A stretch of 64,000 bases of DNA from positions 434,001 to 498,000 of the forward strand of contig NZ_JADQDB010000002.1 of the NCBI RefSeq assembly GCF_015694405.1, written 5' to 3'. Below the pieces are notes generated by a model. It did not search any database. It had not been told where the DNA came from and worked only from the letters and a program-made list of their open reading frames with translations. Positions 37,595 to 46,309 of this stretch are shown in pieces. A program made the position numbers and the translations under genes. This stretch comes from Pelagibacterium limicola. Its GTDB lineage: Bacteria > Pseudomonadota > Alphaproteobacteria > Rhizobiales > Devosiaceae. Numbering within the stretch: position 1 is the first letter of the stretch; each line of letters starts with the position of its first letter.

Positions 37595-37921
37595 TGCTAC
37601 TCTCCACGTTTAGCCCCCATCCCGAACGGATAGGAACCGTTGCAAATTGCCGCCCCGCGGACGGGACAGCGGTGCAGTGCCTGTAAACCGGTTTCGGGGC
37701 GAGCCCCTTGGCCAGTCCGGTTCAAACCAAAACGAGACGGCGCTCATCGCCTTCAAATCTCGTACCGGTCATCACCCCATCTATTGGTGGCCACCGGGAG
37801 CTCCCGGCATTTCGGATGATCCGCTGATCACCACCACGCAGTCTCGGACAGGACTTGAGCCATCGGGCCGAAGCCCTTTGGCACCCCGGGCGGCCGGAAC
37901 CGCCCGGAATTCATTATCTCG
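37595..37921 (-). promoter_or_regulatory. rplA-rplJ intergenic region, probable rplJL leader
   Basis: The 327 bases between rplA and rplJ contain no gene. Just after the rplA stop are a perfect 8-base stem (37886-37893 with 37900-37907) and a GGGC-TTCG-GCCC tetraloop hairpin (37865-37876); neither has a T-run. The part nearer rplJ is where L10-L12 leader RNAs lie in other bacteria. I could not confirm the conserved L10 leader fold, and no clear promoter boxes are visible. Confidence 0.5.
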
Positions 37922-38617
37922 TCAGTTGAGGACCGACGAGGGATCGACATGGACGCCGGCGCCCATGGTCGAGGAAACTGCGACGCGCTTGACGTAGGTA
38001 CCCTTGGCGCCAGCAGGCTTTGCCTTGGTAACCGCATCCGCAAGCGCCTTGATGTTCTCGATGAGCTGGACTTCGCTGAACGAGGCCTTGCCCACACCAG
38101 CATGAATGATGCCGGCCTTTTCGACGCGGAACTCGACAGCGCCACCCTTGGCCGCCTTGACCGCACCGGCAACGTCCGGGGTAACGGTTCCGACCTTGGG
38201 ATTCGGCATCAGGTTCCGCGGGCCGAGAATCTTGCCGAGACGGCCAACGAGAGGCATCATGTCCGGGGTCGCAATGCAGCGATCGAAATTGATGTTGCCC
38301 TTCTGGATTTCCTCGGCGAGATCGTCTGCACCAACAATGTCGGCACCGGCAGCCTTGGCTTCCTCAGCCTTGGCGTCCTTGGCAAAAACCGCCACGCGGA
38401 CGGTCTTGCCCGTGCCGTTGGGGAGATTCACGACACCGCGGACCATCTGGTCGGCGTGGCGCGGATCGACACCCAGGTTCAGAGCGACTTCGACGGTCTC
38501 GTCGAACTTTGCGACCGCGCGCTCCTTGACCAGCTTGATGGCTTCATCAACGGGATAAAGCTTCTTGCGGTCAATGCCTTCGCGAATCTGCTTCGTGCGC
38601 TTTCCAAGATTTGCCAT
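37922..38617 (-). CDS. rplA: 50S ribosomal protein L1
   Basis: L1 forms the mobile stalk that moves deacylated tRNA out of the E site and represses the rplKA mRNA in E. coli. The 231-residue protein has [25 protein letters not shown] near residues 35-60, [15 protein letters not shown] and the [13 protein letters not shown] signature. It lies 5 bases after rplK. Confidence 0.98.
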   Translation of the reverse strand: MANLGKRTKQIREGIDRKKLYPVDEAIKLVKERAVAKFDETVEVALNLGVDPRHADQMVRGVVNLPNGTGKTVRVAVFAKDAKAEEAKAAGADIVGADDLAEEIQKGNINFDRCIATPDMMPLVGRLGKILGPRNLMPNPKVGTVTPDVAGAVKAAKGGAVEFRVEKAGIIHAGVGKASFSEVQLIENIKALADAVTKAKPAGAKGTYVKRVAVSSTMGAGVHVDPSSVLN

Positions 38618-38622
38618 TGCCC

Positions 38623-39051
38623 TTAACCCTCAACCTGCAGGCCCATCGAACGGGCGGAACCGGCAACCATGCTCATTGCGGCTTCGATATTGTCCGCATT
38701 GAGGTCCTTCATCTTCTTTTCCGCGATCTCGCGCACCTGGGCCTGAGTCAGCTTGCCCGCGCTGTCGTGGCCCGGCTTCTTGGAACCGGACTTGAGATTG
38801 ATCGCCTTCTTGATGAAGTAGGTGACCGGCGGCAGCTTCATCTCGAAGGTGAAGCTCTTGTCCGCAAATGCGGTGATGACGACCGGGATCGGAGCGTTCT
38901 TTTCCATCTCCTGCGTGGCCGCGTTGAAGGCCTTGCAGAATTCCATGATGTTGAGACCGCGCTGGCCGAGGGCTGGACCGATCGGGGGCGACGGCGTCGC
39001 GGCACCGGCAGGCACCTGCAACTTGATATAGCCTATAATCTTCTTTGCCAT
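38623..39051 (-). CDS. rplK: 50S ribosomal protein L11
   Basis: L11 binds the GTPase-associated centre and is needed for RelA activation. The 142-residue protein shows [34 protein letters not shown] at the start (N-terminal domain) and [26 protein letters not shown] at the end (rRNA-binding domain). It is 99 bases after nusG. Confidence 0.98.
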   Translation of the reverse strand: MAKKIIGYIKLQVPAGAATPSPPIGPALGQRGLNIMEFCKAFNAATQEMEKNAPIPVVITAFADKSFTFEMKLPPVTYFIKKAINLKSGSKKPGHDSAGKLTQAQVREIAEKKMKDLNADNIEAAMSMVAGSARSMGLQVEG

Positions 39052-39150
39052 TTCTATCTCCTGTCAGCGCTCACGATTGAGCGAGTAGAACACTGTGGTG
39101 CGAGGCTTGCCCGGCGCTGGCATACGCCGTCCTCTCCCACAGGTTTGGGG

Positions 39151-39681
39151 TCAGACCTTTTCGACCTGACCGTATTCGAGCTCCACCGGAGTGGGGCGCC
39201 CGAAAATCGAAACTTCCACCTTGAGGCGCGCGCGCTCCTCGTCGACTTCCTCGACGACGCCGGAAAAGCTCGCGAACGGGCCGTCCGAAACGCGAACGTT
39301 CTCGCCAATTTCGAAGCTGACCGACGGCTTGGGGCGATCGACGCCCTCCTGCACCTGCTGCAGAATGGACATCGCCTCACGCTCGGAGATCGGCTGCGGC
39401 TTGTTGTCCGCGCCCAGGAACCCCGTCACCTTCGGCGTGTTCTTGATGAGATGGAACGTCTCGTCGGTCAGCTCCATCTTTACAAGCACATAACCAGGGA
39501 AGAACTTGCGCTCGGCATCGACCTTACGGCCCCGGCGCACCTCGGTAACCTTTTCGGTCGGAACCAGAACATCGTCAAACAGATGGTCAAGCCCGTTGGA
39601 AGCCACCTTACCTTTGATGTCTTCCGCAACCTTGCGCTCGAAGTTCGAGTACGCCTGAACAATATACCAGCGTTTGGCCAT
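39151..39681 (-). CDS. nusG: transcription termination/antitermination factor NusG
   Basis: NusG binds RNA polymerase and links it to Rho or the ribosome. The 176-residue protein has the NGN domain (KRWYIVQAYSNFERKVAEDI onward, FFPGYVLVKMELTDE near residue 62) and a C-terminal KOW domain (GENVRVSDGPFASFSGVVEEVD). The start at 39681 gives the normal MAKRWYIVQ; the upstream frame is unsupported. It follows secE by 34 bases. Confidence 0.98.
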   Translation of the reverse strand: MAKRWYIVQAYSNFERKVAEDIKGKVASNGLDHLFDDVLVPTEKVTEVRRGRKVDAERKFFPGYVLVKMELTDETFHLIKNTPKVTGFLGADNKPQPISEREAMSILQQVQEGVDRPKPSVSFEIGENVRVSDGPFASFSGVVEEVDEERARLKVEVSIFGRPTPVELEYGQVEKV

Positions 39682-39715
39682 TACGCGTTTCGCTCCCGAT
39701 CCCGACTTGCTGCAA

Positions 39716-39910
39716 CTAGCGAATGGAAAGAACCAGACCCACAAAGAACTGGATGATCTGATCGGCAAGCAGGAAGAACACGCTTGCAAATACTACCATG
39801 ACCAGCACCATGACGGTCGATATCAGCGTCTCGTTGCGGGTGGGCCAGACGACCTTGGCGATCTCGGACCGCACCTGCTGGATAAACGTAAAGGGATTAG
39901 TCCGGGCCAT
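39716..39910 (-). CDS. secE: preprotein translocase subunit SecE
   Basis: SecE is the single-span clamp of SecY. The 64-residue protein has the amphipathic helix NPFTFIQQVRSEIAKVVWPTRNET (the VWPTRxET motif is diagnostic) and one transmembrane helix ending in GLVLSIR. An in-frame TTG lies 24 bases upstream; the ATG is chosen for family length. The ribosome site is weak (GAGCGG). Unusually, tRNA-Trp and tuf are 2.4 kb away rather than adjacent. Confidence 0.95.
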   Translation of the reverse strand: MARTNPFTFIQQVRSEIAKVVWPTRNETLISTVMVLVMVVFASVFFLLADQIIQFFVGLVLSIR

Positions 39911-40260
39911 ATACCGCTCGATACCTGATGTCAAATTTTGGGCTTAAGTCCATAAGCAATTGCCGCGCGAGTCGGGTCGCACGGCCAAGAAAGGCTTATC
40001 TAGACGCTCAACGTGTCCAAAGCAAGACCCCATCGGATGTTTTTTGCCAACCCGGGCGGCCCTGGCCAGGCCCTGACCGGTGCTGTTGTCGCAAATCCTG
40101 CCCCCCACCCAGGACAATCCGCGAAATTGCTGCAGCAAAGCTCATAAAACCCTCGGCACCGAAAACGATCCCTCGGCACGAGTTGTCAAATGCAGTATTT
40201 TTCTTCTGCTGATTCTCGCTGGATGTTGAACAACTATTTGATGATTATTGGGGAAATCAC
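39911..40260. other. 350-base divergent intergenic region between secE and aqpZ
   Basis: No gene is supported here. The region must contain the promoter of the secE-nusG-rplKA-rplJL-rpoBC transcript on the minus strand and that of aqpZ on the plus strand. It is more AT-rich near aqpZ, which has a GGGGA ribosome site nine bases before its ATG. A TTGACA lies at 39929-39934, but pairing it with a -10 would place transcription start inside secE, so it is not called as a promoter. Confidence 0.6.
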
Positions 40261-40959
40261 ATGACACATACTAAAAAACTTGCAGCCGAAGCAGCCGGAA
40301 CATTCTGGCTGGTCTTCGGTGGTGTAGGCAGTGCCGTTCTGGCCGCTGGCTTTCCCGAACTGGGTATCGGTTTTCTGGGCGTATCGCTAGCTTTCGGCCT
40401 GACGGTGCTCACGGGGGCCTACGCTCTCGGTCCTATTTCCGGCGGTCATTTCAATCCTGCCGTTTCACTCGGGCTGGCTATGGCCGGACGGTTCGGCTGG
40501 CGGGAGCTGCCGTTTTACTGGGTCGCTCAGGTAATCGGCGGCATCATGGGCGCAGCCGTTCTATTCGTGATCGCCTCCGGCGCTCCGGGCTTTGCGGCTG
40601 GTGGATTTGGCGCCAATGGCTATGACGCGCTTTCACCGGGTGGCTATTCCATGCTGGCGGTTCTTGTCGCCGAAATCGTGCTCACGGCGGTTTTCCTGAT
40701 CGTTATTCTCGGCGCCACCGTCAAATCCGCACCGCTCGGTTTCGCACCGATTGCCATCGGGATGGCGCTGACCCTGATCCATCTGATCTCGATTCCGGTC
40801 AGCAATACTTCGGTAAACCCTGCCCGCTCCCTGGCTTCCGCAATCTTCGCCCAGACCGGAGCGCTGAGCCAGGTCTGGCTCTTCTGGGTCGCTCCACTGA
40901 TCGGCGCCGCGCTCGGTTCACTTATCTGGAAATACCTCCTCGCCACCCGCGACGACTAG
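40261..40959 (+). CDS. aqpZ: aquaporin Z-type water channel
   Basis: This 232-residue inner-membrane channel has six predicted helices and two half-helices carrying the NPA motifs, N65-P66-A67 (HFNPAVS) and N186-P187-A188 (VNPARSLA). The arginine following the second NPA (R189) and the histidine in [10 protein letters not shown] fit the narrow water-selective filter of AqpZ rather than a glycerol facilitator. It has its own promoter region and is oriented against the neighbouring ribosomal genes. Confidence 0.95.
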   Translation: MTHTKKLAAEAAGTFWLVFGGVGSAVLAAGFPELGIGFLGVSLAFGLTVLTGAYALGPISGGHFNPAVSLGLAMAGRFGWRELPFYWVAQVIGGIMGAAVLFVIASGAPGFAAGGFGANGYDALSPGGYSMLAVLVAEIVLTAVFLIVILGATVKSAPLGFAPIAIGMALTLIHLISIPVSNTSVNPARSLASAIFAQTGALSQVWLFWVAPLIGAALGSLIWKYLLATRDD

Positions 40960-40981
40960 TTTGCTCCCGACCGGAGGGGCA

Positions 40982-41290
40982 TTACACCTGGTCGTTGTAG
41001 TGCCCCTTGGTCTCTCCCACGAGTTTGGCAAGCTCGGTAAAGCCGCGCACGCCTCCGTCCTCGGCCTTGCGATTGGCAAGCGCGAGAAAACGCATGGGAA
41101 AGACCACCGCATCGCGATTTGCCGGGTGAAGATCCTCGACGAGCCGTTCCTCTCCAAGAACAACCTGTTCGACCTGCACGAGCGCGGTATCGATTTCCTC
41201 CCGCGTGAGCAGTCCCTTGGCGACAAGCGTTTCGTTGATGGCCGCAACGGCGAGATAGAGTCCCTGCAACTGCAGATTGGCGACGTTCAT
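40982..41290 (-). CDS. conserved small protein of unknown function
   Basis: This 102-residue, mostly helical soluble protein starts MNVANLQLQGLYLAVAAINETLVAKG and contains a segment resembling the helical hook GLLTREEIDTALVQVEQ, seen in small domains such as nitrile-hydratase-like subunits, though I do not assign a family. GGAGGAG precedes the ATG at 41290, which strongly supports that start over longer versions. There are no signal peptide or cysteines. It is convergent with aqpZ. Confidence 0.7.
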   Translation of the reverse strand: MNVANLQLQGLYLAVAAINETLVAKGLLTREEIDTALVQVEQVVLGEERLVEDLHPANRDAVVFPMRFLALANRKAEDGGVRGFTELAKLVGETKGHYNDQV

Positions 41291-41449
41291 TTCGGCTCCT
41301 CCCAGATATGACCCCTGGCACCTAGCATGACCGCGAACATCGCCCAGGTCCAGACTTGATCCTTGGGTTAAGAGCGCGCGAACGGAGGCAACCTTTTGCA
41401 ATTGCGCACGTTAGCCAGCCAACTTCTCACTGTACCGGATAGGTGAAAT

Positions 41450-41827
41450 ATGCGTATCGCAATCGCGCTGCTAATCGCAGCTACAACTTTGACGCCCGCG
41501 CTCGCACAAGAGGCATCGCCCGAAGGCGTGTGGCAGGATGACTGGGGCACCACCCTCGAAATTTCATTCTGCGGTGAAGATGCCACTCAGTTGTGCGCCG
41601 TACTGCTGGACGTGCAGGGCGAGTCCCGTACGGAAGAAAACCTTGCTTACGTGAATCAGCAGATCATGCAGGCGGATATGGTCGCCGAGAACCAGTGGCA
41701 GGGCACTGTCATATTCGAAGGCAATGAAGCTGAGGGCACGCTCACCCACGTCGCCGCCGATTCCATCGAAATCCGCGGCTGCCGGGCGCTGATTTTCTGC
41801 GAAACGCTTGCGTTCCAGCGAGTTTAG
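41450..41827 (+). CDS. exported DUF2147-like protein
   Basis: This 125-residue protein has a signal peptide over residues 1-20 (cleavage after ALA). The mature part follows the DUF2147 pattern: GVWQDDWGTTLEISFCGE, then LCAVLLDVQGES, WQGTVIFEGNEAEG and a closing GCRALIFCETLAFQRV. Four cysteines (in FCGE, QLCA, RGCR and FCET) are placed as in the family and could form disulfides in the periplasm. Function is unknown; the fold is probably a small beta-barrel. Confidence 0.75.
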   Translation: MRIAIALLIAATTLTPALAQEASPEGVWQDDWGTTLEISFCGEDATQLCAVLLDVQGESRTEENLAYVNQQIMQADMVAENQWQGTVIFEGNEAEGTLTHVAADSIEIRGCRALIFCETLAFQRV

Positions 41828-41848
41828 TACCGCCCCGCTCACGGCAAA

Positions 41849-41874
41849 AAAGGGCCGCCCGAAGGCGGCCCTTT
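41849..41874. terminator. bidirectional terminator between the DUF2147-like gene and csp
   Basis: An 11-base stem (AAAGGGCCGCC with GGCGGCCCTTT) with a CGAA loop is flanked by A/T runs on both sides. It lies between convergent genes and can end both. Confidence 0.9.
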
Positions 41875-41879
41875 AAAAA

Positions 41880-42086
41880 TTAGACCGTCTGCAGGTTGGT
41901 TGCAGACACGCGACCGTCACGGCCCTTTTCGAGCTCGTAAGTGACAGCCTGTCCCTCGTTCAGGGTAGAAAGGCCCGAGCGCTCTACGGCGCTGATGTGC
42001 ACGAACGCATCTTGGCCGCCCTGATCGGGCTGGATGAAGCCGAAGCCCTTGGTGCTGTTGAAGAACTTTACTTTGCCGGTGATCAT
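41880..42086 (-). CDS. cold-shock domain protein
   Basis: This 68-residue single-stranded nucleic-acid chaperone with five beta strands has RNP1 (KGFGFIQP, residues 13-20) and RNP2 (DAFVHIS) both present, and the start MITGKVKFFNSTKGF is standard. A leader of about 220 bases separates it from tRNA-Trp, long enough for cold-responsive folding. TTGACC at 42193-42198 is a possible -35 box. Confidence 0.95.
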   Translation of the reverse strand: MITGKVKFFNSTKGFGFIQPDQGGQDAFVHISAVERSGLSTLNEGQAVTYELEKGRDGRVSATNLQTV

Positions 42087-42169
42087 TGAAACACCCTTTC
42101 ATTGAGATTACTCGCGGGCGGTATGCGCGCAAGCCGATGCGTGCCAAGTGCCCGCATCTAAACGTTCAG

Positions 42170-42198
42170 CAATTCGGGGTATCCAAGTAACCGGTCAA
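42170..42198 (-). promoter_or_regulatory. weak candidate promoter for the cold-shock gene
   Basis: On the minus strand CTTGACC resembles the alphaproteobacterial -35 box, followed after 17 bases by GAATTG, a poor -10. It would give a csp leader of about 75 bases. The poor -10 keeps this tentative. Confidence 0.25.
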
Positions 42199-42307
42199 GC
42201 CGGCAGATCAGGTAGCCAAGTGCATCTCACGTATGCGCGTACCCTACGAGCCATTTGCGTCCAAAGCAAGGCCTCGCTTCATTCCGGCATATCATTTGAT
42301 AAGAAAA

Positions 42308-42383
42308 TGGCAGGGGCGGAGGGACTCGAACCCCCGGCCCTCGGTTTTGGAGACCGATGCTCTACCAACTGAGCTACACCCCT
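42308..42383 (-). tRNA. tRNA-Trp (anticodon CCA), CCA end encoded
   Basis: The 76-base cloverleaf on the minus strand has a 7-pair acceptor stem (AGGGGTG with CGCCCCT, one G-U pair), a D arm TAGCTCAGTTGGTAGAGC, anticodon loop TCTCCAAAA with CCA at 42348-42350, and the T arm with GGTTCGAGTCC. The discriminator G and the 3' CCA are both encoded. It lies downstream of tuf copy 2, separated by that gene's terminator. Confidence 0.97.
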
Positions 42384-42490
42384 GCAGCGCTTTAAGACAG
42401 CGCAAATGTGGGTCCATTTGGGACCGAGGCATGATCTAGTCGAGTTGGATTTAGAGCGCAAGCCTCTCATGCGGCTTTCAGCCAAAAAGA

Positions 42491-42516
42491 AAAGGGCGGC
42501 CTGCAGACCGCCCTTT
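42491..42516 (-). terminator. intrinsic terminator after tuf copy 2
   Basis: A 9-base stem (AAAGGGCGG with CCGCCCTTT, 8-base loop) is followed on the minus strand by a T-rich tail. It lies 22 bases after the tuf stop and separates tuf from tRNA-Trp, so the tRNA likely depends on read-through or its own promoter. Confidence 0.85.
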
Positions 42517-42538
42517 GTCAAATCCGGTTGATCGCCCG

Positions 42539-43729
42539 TTACTCGACGATTTTGGAGACAACGCCGGCGCCGACGGTGCGGCCGCCTTCGCGGATGGCGA
42601 AGCGGAGCTTTTCTTCCATCGCGATCGGCACGATCAGCTCGACATTCATCTCGACATTGTCGCCAGGCATCACCATCTCGACGCCTTCCTTGAGCGTCAC
42701 GACACCCGTCACGTCCGTCGTCCGGAAGTAGAACTGCGGACGGTAGTTCGTGAAGAACGGGGTATGACGACCGCCCTCTTCCTTGGTCAGGATGTAGGCT
42801 TCGGCAACGAACTTGGTGTGCGGGGTCACAGAACCGGGCTTGCACAGAACCTGCCCGCGCTCGACCTGGCTGCGGTCGATGCCGCGAACCAGCGCGCCGA
42901 TATTGTCGCCAGCTTCACCCGAATCGAGCAGCTTGCGGAACATCTCAACGCCCGTCACCGTCGTCTTCTGCGTCGGCTTGATGCCAACGATCTCGACTTC
43001 GTCGCCAACCTTGACAATGCCGCGCTCGACGCGACCGGTCACAACCGTACCGCGGCCCGAGATCGAGAACACGTCCTCGACAGGCATCAGGAAGGGCTGG
43101 TCCTTGGGACGCTCAGGCTGCGGGATGTAGTCGTCAACCGTCTCCATCAGCGCCAGAACCGCATCGCGCCCGATCTCGGGACGCTTGTCCTCAAGCGCCA
43201 TCAGCGCAGAACCCTTGGTGATCGGAATGTCGTCGCCAGGGAATTCATAAGAAGAAAGAAGCTCGCGCACTTCGAGCTCGACAAGCTCCAGAAGCTCCTC
43301 GTCATCGACCTGGTCGACCTTGTTCAGGAACACAACAAGCGCCGGAACGCCAACCTGGCGCGCCAGAAGAATGTGCTCGCGCGTCTGCGGCATCGGGCCG
43401 TCGGCAGCCGAAACCACAAGGATCGCCCCATCCATCTGCGCCGCACCCGTGATCATGTTCTTGACATAGTCAGCGTGACCCGGGCAGTCCACATGCGCAT
43501 AGTGGCGCTTGGCCGTCTCGTACTCAACGTGCGAGGTCGAAATCGTGATCCCGCGTGCCTTTTCCTCAGGCGCCTTGTCGATGTTGTCGTACGACGTGTA
43601 CGTCGCACCGCCAGTCTCAGCCAAAACCTTCGTGATCGCCGCAGTCAATGACGTCTTGCCATGGTCAACGTGACCAATCGTGCCAATGTTGCAGTGCGGC
43701 TTCGTACGTGCAAACTTTTCCTTGCCCAT
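42539..43729 (-). CDS. tuf: elongation factor Tu, copy 2
   Basis: This copy has the same 396 residues and the same nucleotide sequence as the copy in the str operon. The promoter is its own: upstream of the ATG the sequence is unrelated to copy 1, and the ribosome site is weaker (GTGAG). It stands alone, with a terminator downstream. TTGTTT and TAAACG spaced by 17 bases upstream are a possible promoter but match consensus poorly. Confidence 0.98.
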   Translation of the reverse strand: MGKEKFARTKPHCNIGTIGHVDHGKTSLTAAITKVLAETGGATYTSYDNIDKAPEEKARGITISTSHVEYETAKRHYAHVDCPGHADYVKNMITGAAQMDGAILVVSAADGPMPQTREHILLARQVGVPALVVFLNKVDQVDDEELLELVELEVRELLSSYEFPGDDIPITKGSALMALEDKRPEIGRDAVLALMETVDDYIPQPERPKDQPFLMPVEDVFSISGRGTVVTGRVERGIVKVGDEVEIVGIKPTQKTTVTGVEMFRKLLDSGEAGDNIGALVRGIDRSQVERGQVLCKPGSVTPHTKFVAEAYILTKEEGGRHTPFFTNYRPQFYFRTTDVTGVVTLKEGVEMVMPGDNVEMNVELIVPIAMEEKLRFAIREGGRTVGAGVVSKIVE

Positions 43730-43730
43730 C
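42539..43730. repeat. 1,192-base direct repeat, copy 2 (tuf)
   Basis: This segment is identical to 21996-23187. Bases differ immediately outside: 42538 is G against C at 21995, and 43731 is G against A at 23188. Confidence 0.9.
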
Positions 43731-43838
43731 GCTCACAACCATAAAAGAGAGTTAGAACTGCGGGGCCGTTTACCCGCTTGGGCAACGATAAACAAGTGGT
43801 TTTTCACGAAGCGGCTACAGGGCGCCATACGCCCTGCC

Positions 43839-45068
43839 TCACCCCACGAGTCGCGCGTTGCGCTCACCCACCTGCCGCTCTTCAGGACATTTGATGACCA
43901 CGCGGATATCGTCATAGCTGCGGTCGGTCCAGGCGTAATGCTGCCAGCCCGCTTGAGAACCGGGAACACCCGGAGGACGGTCCTCCCAACCGTAATAGAT
44001 ATACTTTCCGGGGCTGCAGTCGGCGTTGGCCTTTTGGGGAATCCGGTTCGAGCCTTCGGGAATAATTCCGCCCTCGCTGATCGGCCTGCACTGCTCGATG
44101 CTGTCGCAGATGATCGTCTCGAGCATATCCACCTGCTGGCCGGTGCCGGGGTGAATCAGACCATTATAGGTCTCGGGCTGCCCGGCAATAATGACCGTGT
44201 CGGTATAATAGTTGAACCGACCGGTATGCCCGTCCCCGCCATTGTTCGGCCCGGCACCCGAATCCCAATATTGCGGCAGCGTGCGCGAGAAGCGGACATT
44301 CTCGAGCCGGTAGCTCATATAAGAGCCCGATGGGCAGCGTGGCATGAGATAATGGTACTGCCGCGGATTGCCATTGACCTGTCGCCAGATACCCTTTTCC
44401 CGTCCATCGAGGCCGTAGGTATAATCCTCTATCACCTGCTCGTATTCGCTACGCAGATGGTTATCTTGGTTGATATCTGTGACATGAAACTGAGTTTTTC
44501 CGTTTGGATCGTCATTCCCGGAATTGTCGGCTATGGGAACCATCTGGGTCCGCACTGGCCGTTCCGGGTCGTTCAACCCCACGCGGTCGGGCCAATAGCA
44601 GTAGAGCCACAAGCGGTTATAGTCGCCGGCATCGGGATTGAGATCGGAGAACACAGGCGCTTCGTAGATATATTCGGGCTCGATCAGACGCGCGATTGCC
44701 GCCACAACCACCAATTGTGTATCCGGAATCCCCGGAATGAGTTTCATGAACGCCAGTGGCACGTCGGCGTTTGCCGTGACACGAAAGTCATCGGCGTTTA
44801 TCCATTCGCCCTGGACGTCGATATTTCGCGCCCAATCGCCGTTGTACTGGTTGCCGACTTCGCCCAACATCGCAAGCCGCCACTGCCCTTGCGGCGCATT
44901 TGGCGCCAGAGCGTGGATCGCGGCGGCATCGGCCTGAGCCTGCAGGAAATCCTTCACATGGATAAGGCGGATATAATCGACCGCCCAGCCCACGAGGGCG
45001 ATGAACGGTACCGCCATCAAGGCGAATATGAGCGCGACCGCACCGTCATCGCGTCGCAGAAATCCCAT
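43839..45068 (-). CDS. TadE/TadG-like pilus-assembly family protein (stand-alone)
   Basis: This 409-residue protein has an N-terminal prepilin-like hydrophobic segment after a short basic head (MGFLRRDDGAVALIFALMAVP, then FIALVGWAVDYIRL), the hallmark of TadE/G-like proteins. The rest is predicted extracytoplasmic, rich in tyrosine, asparagine and glycine, with cysteines in RCPSGSY, IICDSIEQC and DCSPGKY. No other tad or flp genes are nearby. The start at 45068 is preceded by a GGGGAC site; an upstream Met is less likely. Role in surface structure is inferred only. Confidence 0.75.
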   Translation of the reverse strand: MGFLRRDDGAVALIFALMAVPFIALVGWAVDYIRLIHVKDFLQAQADAAAIHALAPNAPQGQWRLAMLGEVGNQYNGDWARNIDVQGEWINADDFRVTANADVPLAFMKLIPGIPDTQLVVVAAIARLIEPEYIYEAPVFSDLNPDAGDYNRLWLYCYWPDRVGLNDPERPVRTQMVPIADNSGNDDPNGKTQFHVTDINQDNHLRSEYEQVIEDYTYGLDGREKGIWRQVNGNPRQYHYLMPRCPSGSYMSYRLENVRFSRTLPQYWDSGAGPNNGGDGHTGRFNYYTDTVIIAGQPETYNGLIHPGTGQQVDMLETIICDSIEQCRPISEGGIIPEGSNRIPQKANADCSPGKYIYYGWEDRPPGVPGSQAGWQHYAWTDRSYDDIRVVIKCPEERQVGERNARLVG

Positions 45069-45183
45069 AAGCGTGTCCCCCGAGGACTTCAGTCGCAGGA
45101 GATCACACAATATCGAAGCGAATTTTCGGTAAACTTAAGCCATTTCAGAAAATTGCGGTGGCCGAATTTGCAGTCCGCACCGA

Positions 45184-46164
45184 TCAGGAAGAAGCATAAT
45201 ACGATACAGCACGCTCTACTTCCTCCCGAGATCCCATAATGACCCCGATTCGCTGATGCAGGTGATCCGGCACGACATCCAGAATGCGTTGTGCGCCCGT
45301 GGAAGAAGCGCCGCCCGCAGCTTCTACGATCATGCTCATCGGATTGGCCTCATAAAGCAGCCTCAGCCTGCCGCCTTTGGCTCGGGTGCCTTCGTCTTCA
45401 GGATATAAAAAAATCCCGCCCCGACAAAGGATACGGTGAAGGTCTGCAACCATCGCCGCGCACCACCGCATATTGTAGCTCTTGCCCAACGGACCGTTCT
45501 TGCCGGCAAGACAATCGTCGATATAGCGCCGTGTCGGGGCATACCATTGCTCGCGCCGCGAGGCATTGATAGCAAATTCGGACGTCTCCGGAGGGATCCG
45601 CACATTGCCGTCGACCACCACGAACTCTGCCTCCGCTTCATCGAGGCCGAACACGGCGACCGATTTCCCGGTGGTCAAAACCATCACCGTTGCCGGTCCG
45701 TAAAGCATATAACCAGCCGCCACCTGCCGATTGCCCGACTGCAGCACATCCGCAGCGACGACGCTCCTCGATTTGCCGACATCAAGGACAGAAAATATCG
45801 AGCCGACAGCGCCGTTCACGTCGAGATTGGACGAGCCGTCGAGGGGGTCGAAGACAAGGGCATATCGCGCATCCACGGGTGCATCCGCCACGAGAACAAC
45901 ATCGTCGAGTTCCTCTGAAACCATCGCCGCAAGAACGCTACTTGCCGCACCGCGACGAAGGAAAATCTCGTTAGAAACCACATCGAGCCGCTTTTGCGCT
46001 TCGCCCTGTACGTTGACATTGCCCGCAACCCCGGAATCGCCGCTTAGGGCCGCCATACGCAGGGCGACCGATATCTCAATGGCGCAATCGGCAACCGATT
46101 TGAACACGTCTCCCAATGCGTGCGGCATCGACATGGCGGCAATCCAGCGTTCGAGCGTCTGCAT
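45184..46164 (-). CDS. fbp: fructose-1,6-bisphosphatase class I
   Basis: The enzyme hydrolyses fructose 1,6-bisphosphate in gluconeogenesis. The 326-residue protein has the magnesium-binding motif VFDPLDGSSNLDVN near residues 108-121, SEELDD upstream (metal-ligand glutamates) and the sugar-phosphate binding LRLLYEANPMSMIVEAAGG. The frame is open upstream, but ATG at 46164 with GGGAG gives the family N-terminus. It is divergent from the sensor kinase gene; no Calvin-cycle genes are adjacent, so a gluconeogenic role fits. Confidence 0.93.
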   Translation of the reverse strand: MQTLERWIAAMSMPHALGDVFKSVADCAIEISVALRMAALSGDSGVAGNVNVQGEAQKRLDVVSNEIFLRRGAASSVLAAMVSEELDDVVLVADAPVDARYALVFDPLDGSSNLDVNGAVGSIFSVLDVGKSRSVVAADVLQSGNRQVAAGYMLYGPATVMVLTTGKSVAVFGLDEAEAEFVVVDGNVRIPPETSEFAINASRREQWYAPTRRYIDDCLAGKNGPLGKSYNMRWCAAMVADLHRILCRGGIFLYPEDEGTRAKGGRLRLLYEANPMSMIVEAAGGASSTGAQRILDVVPDHLHQRIGVIMGSREEVERAVSYYASS

Positions 46165-46309
46165 GGTGATAAGTAGCTCCCAGCGTTTGCAAAGCCTCTT
46201 CATGGACATGCCAACTGCGCAATGTCGAGAGCGACGATAGTCCAATCCGGGCGCCGGGGACGCATAACGGCTAGGCAATCCGTCCTCCCGCAGCTAGGCT
46301 GCCCGTCGG

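Noticed and set aside
39905-39934. TTGACA and TATATG 17 bases apart before secE
   Set aside because: The -10 would overlap the secE start codon, placing transcription inside the gene; TATATG is also a poor -10. Treated as coincidence.
42515-43651. 378-codon plus-strand frame opposite tuf copy 2 (and its twin opposite copy 1)
   Set aside because: It is present twice only because tuf is duplicated exactly; it is a shadow, not a repeated gene.
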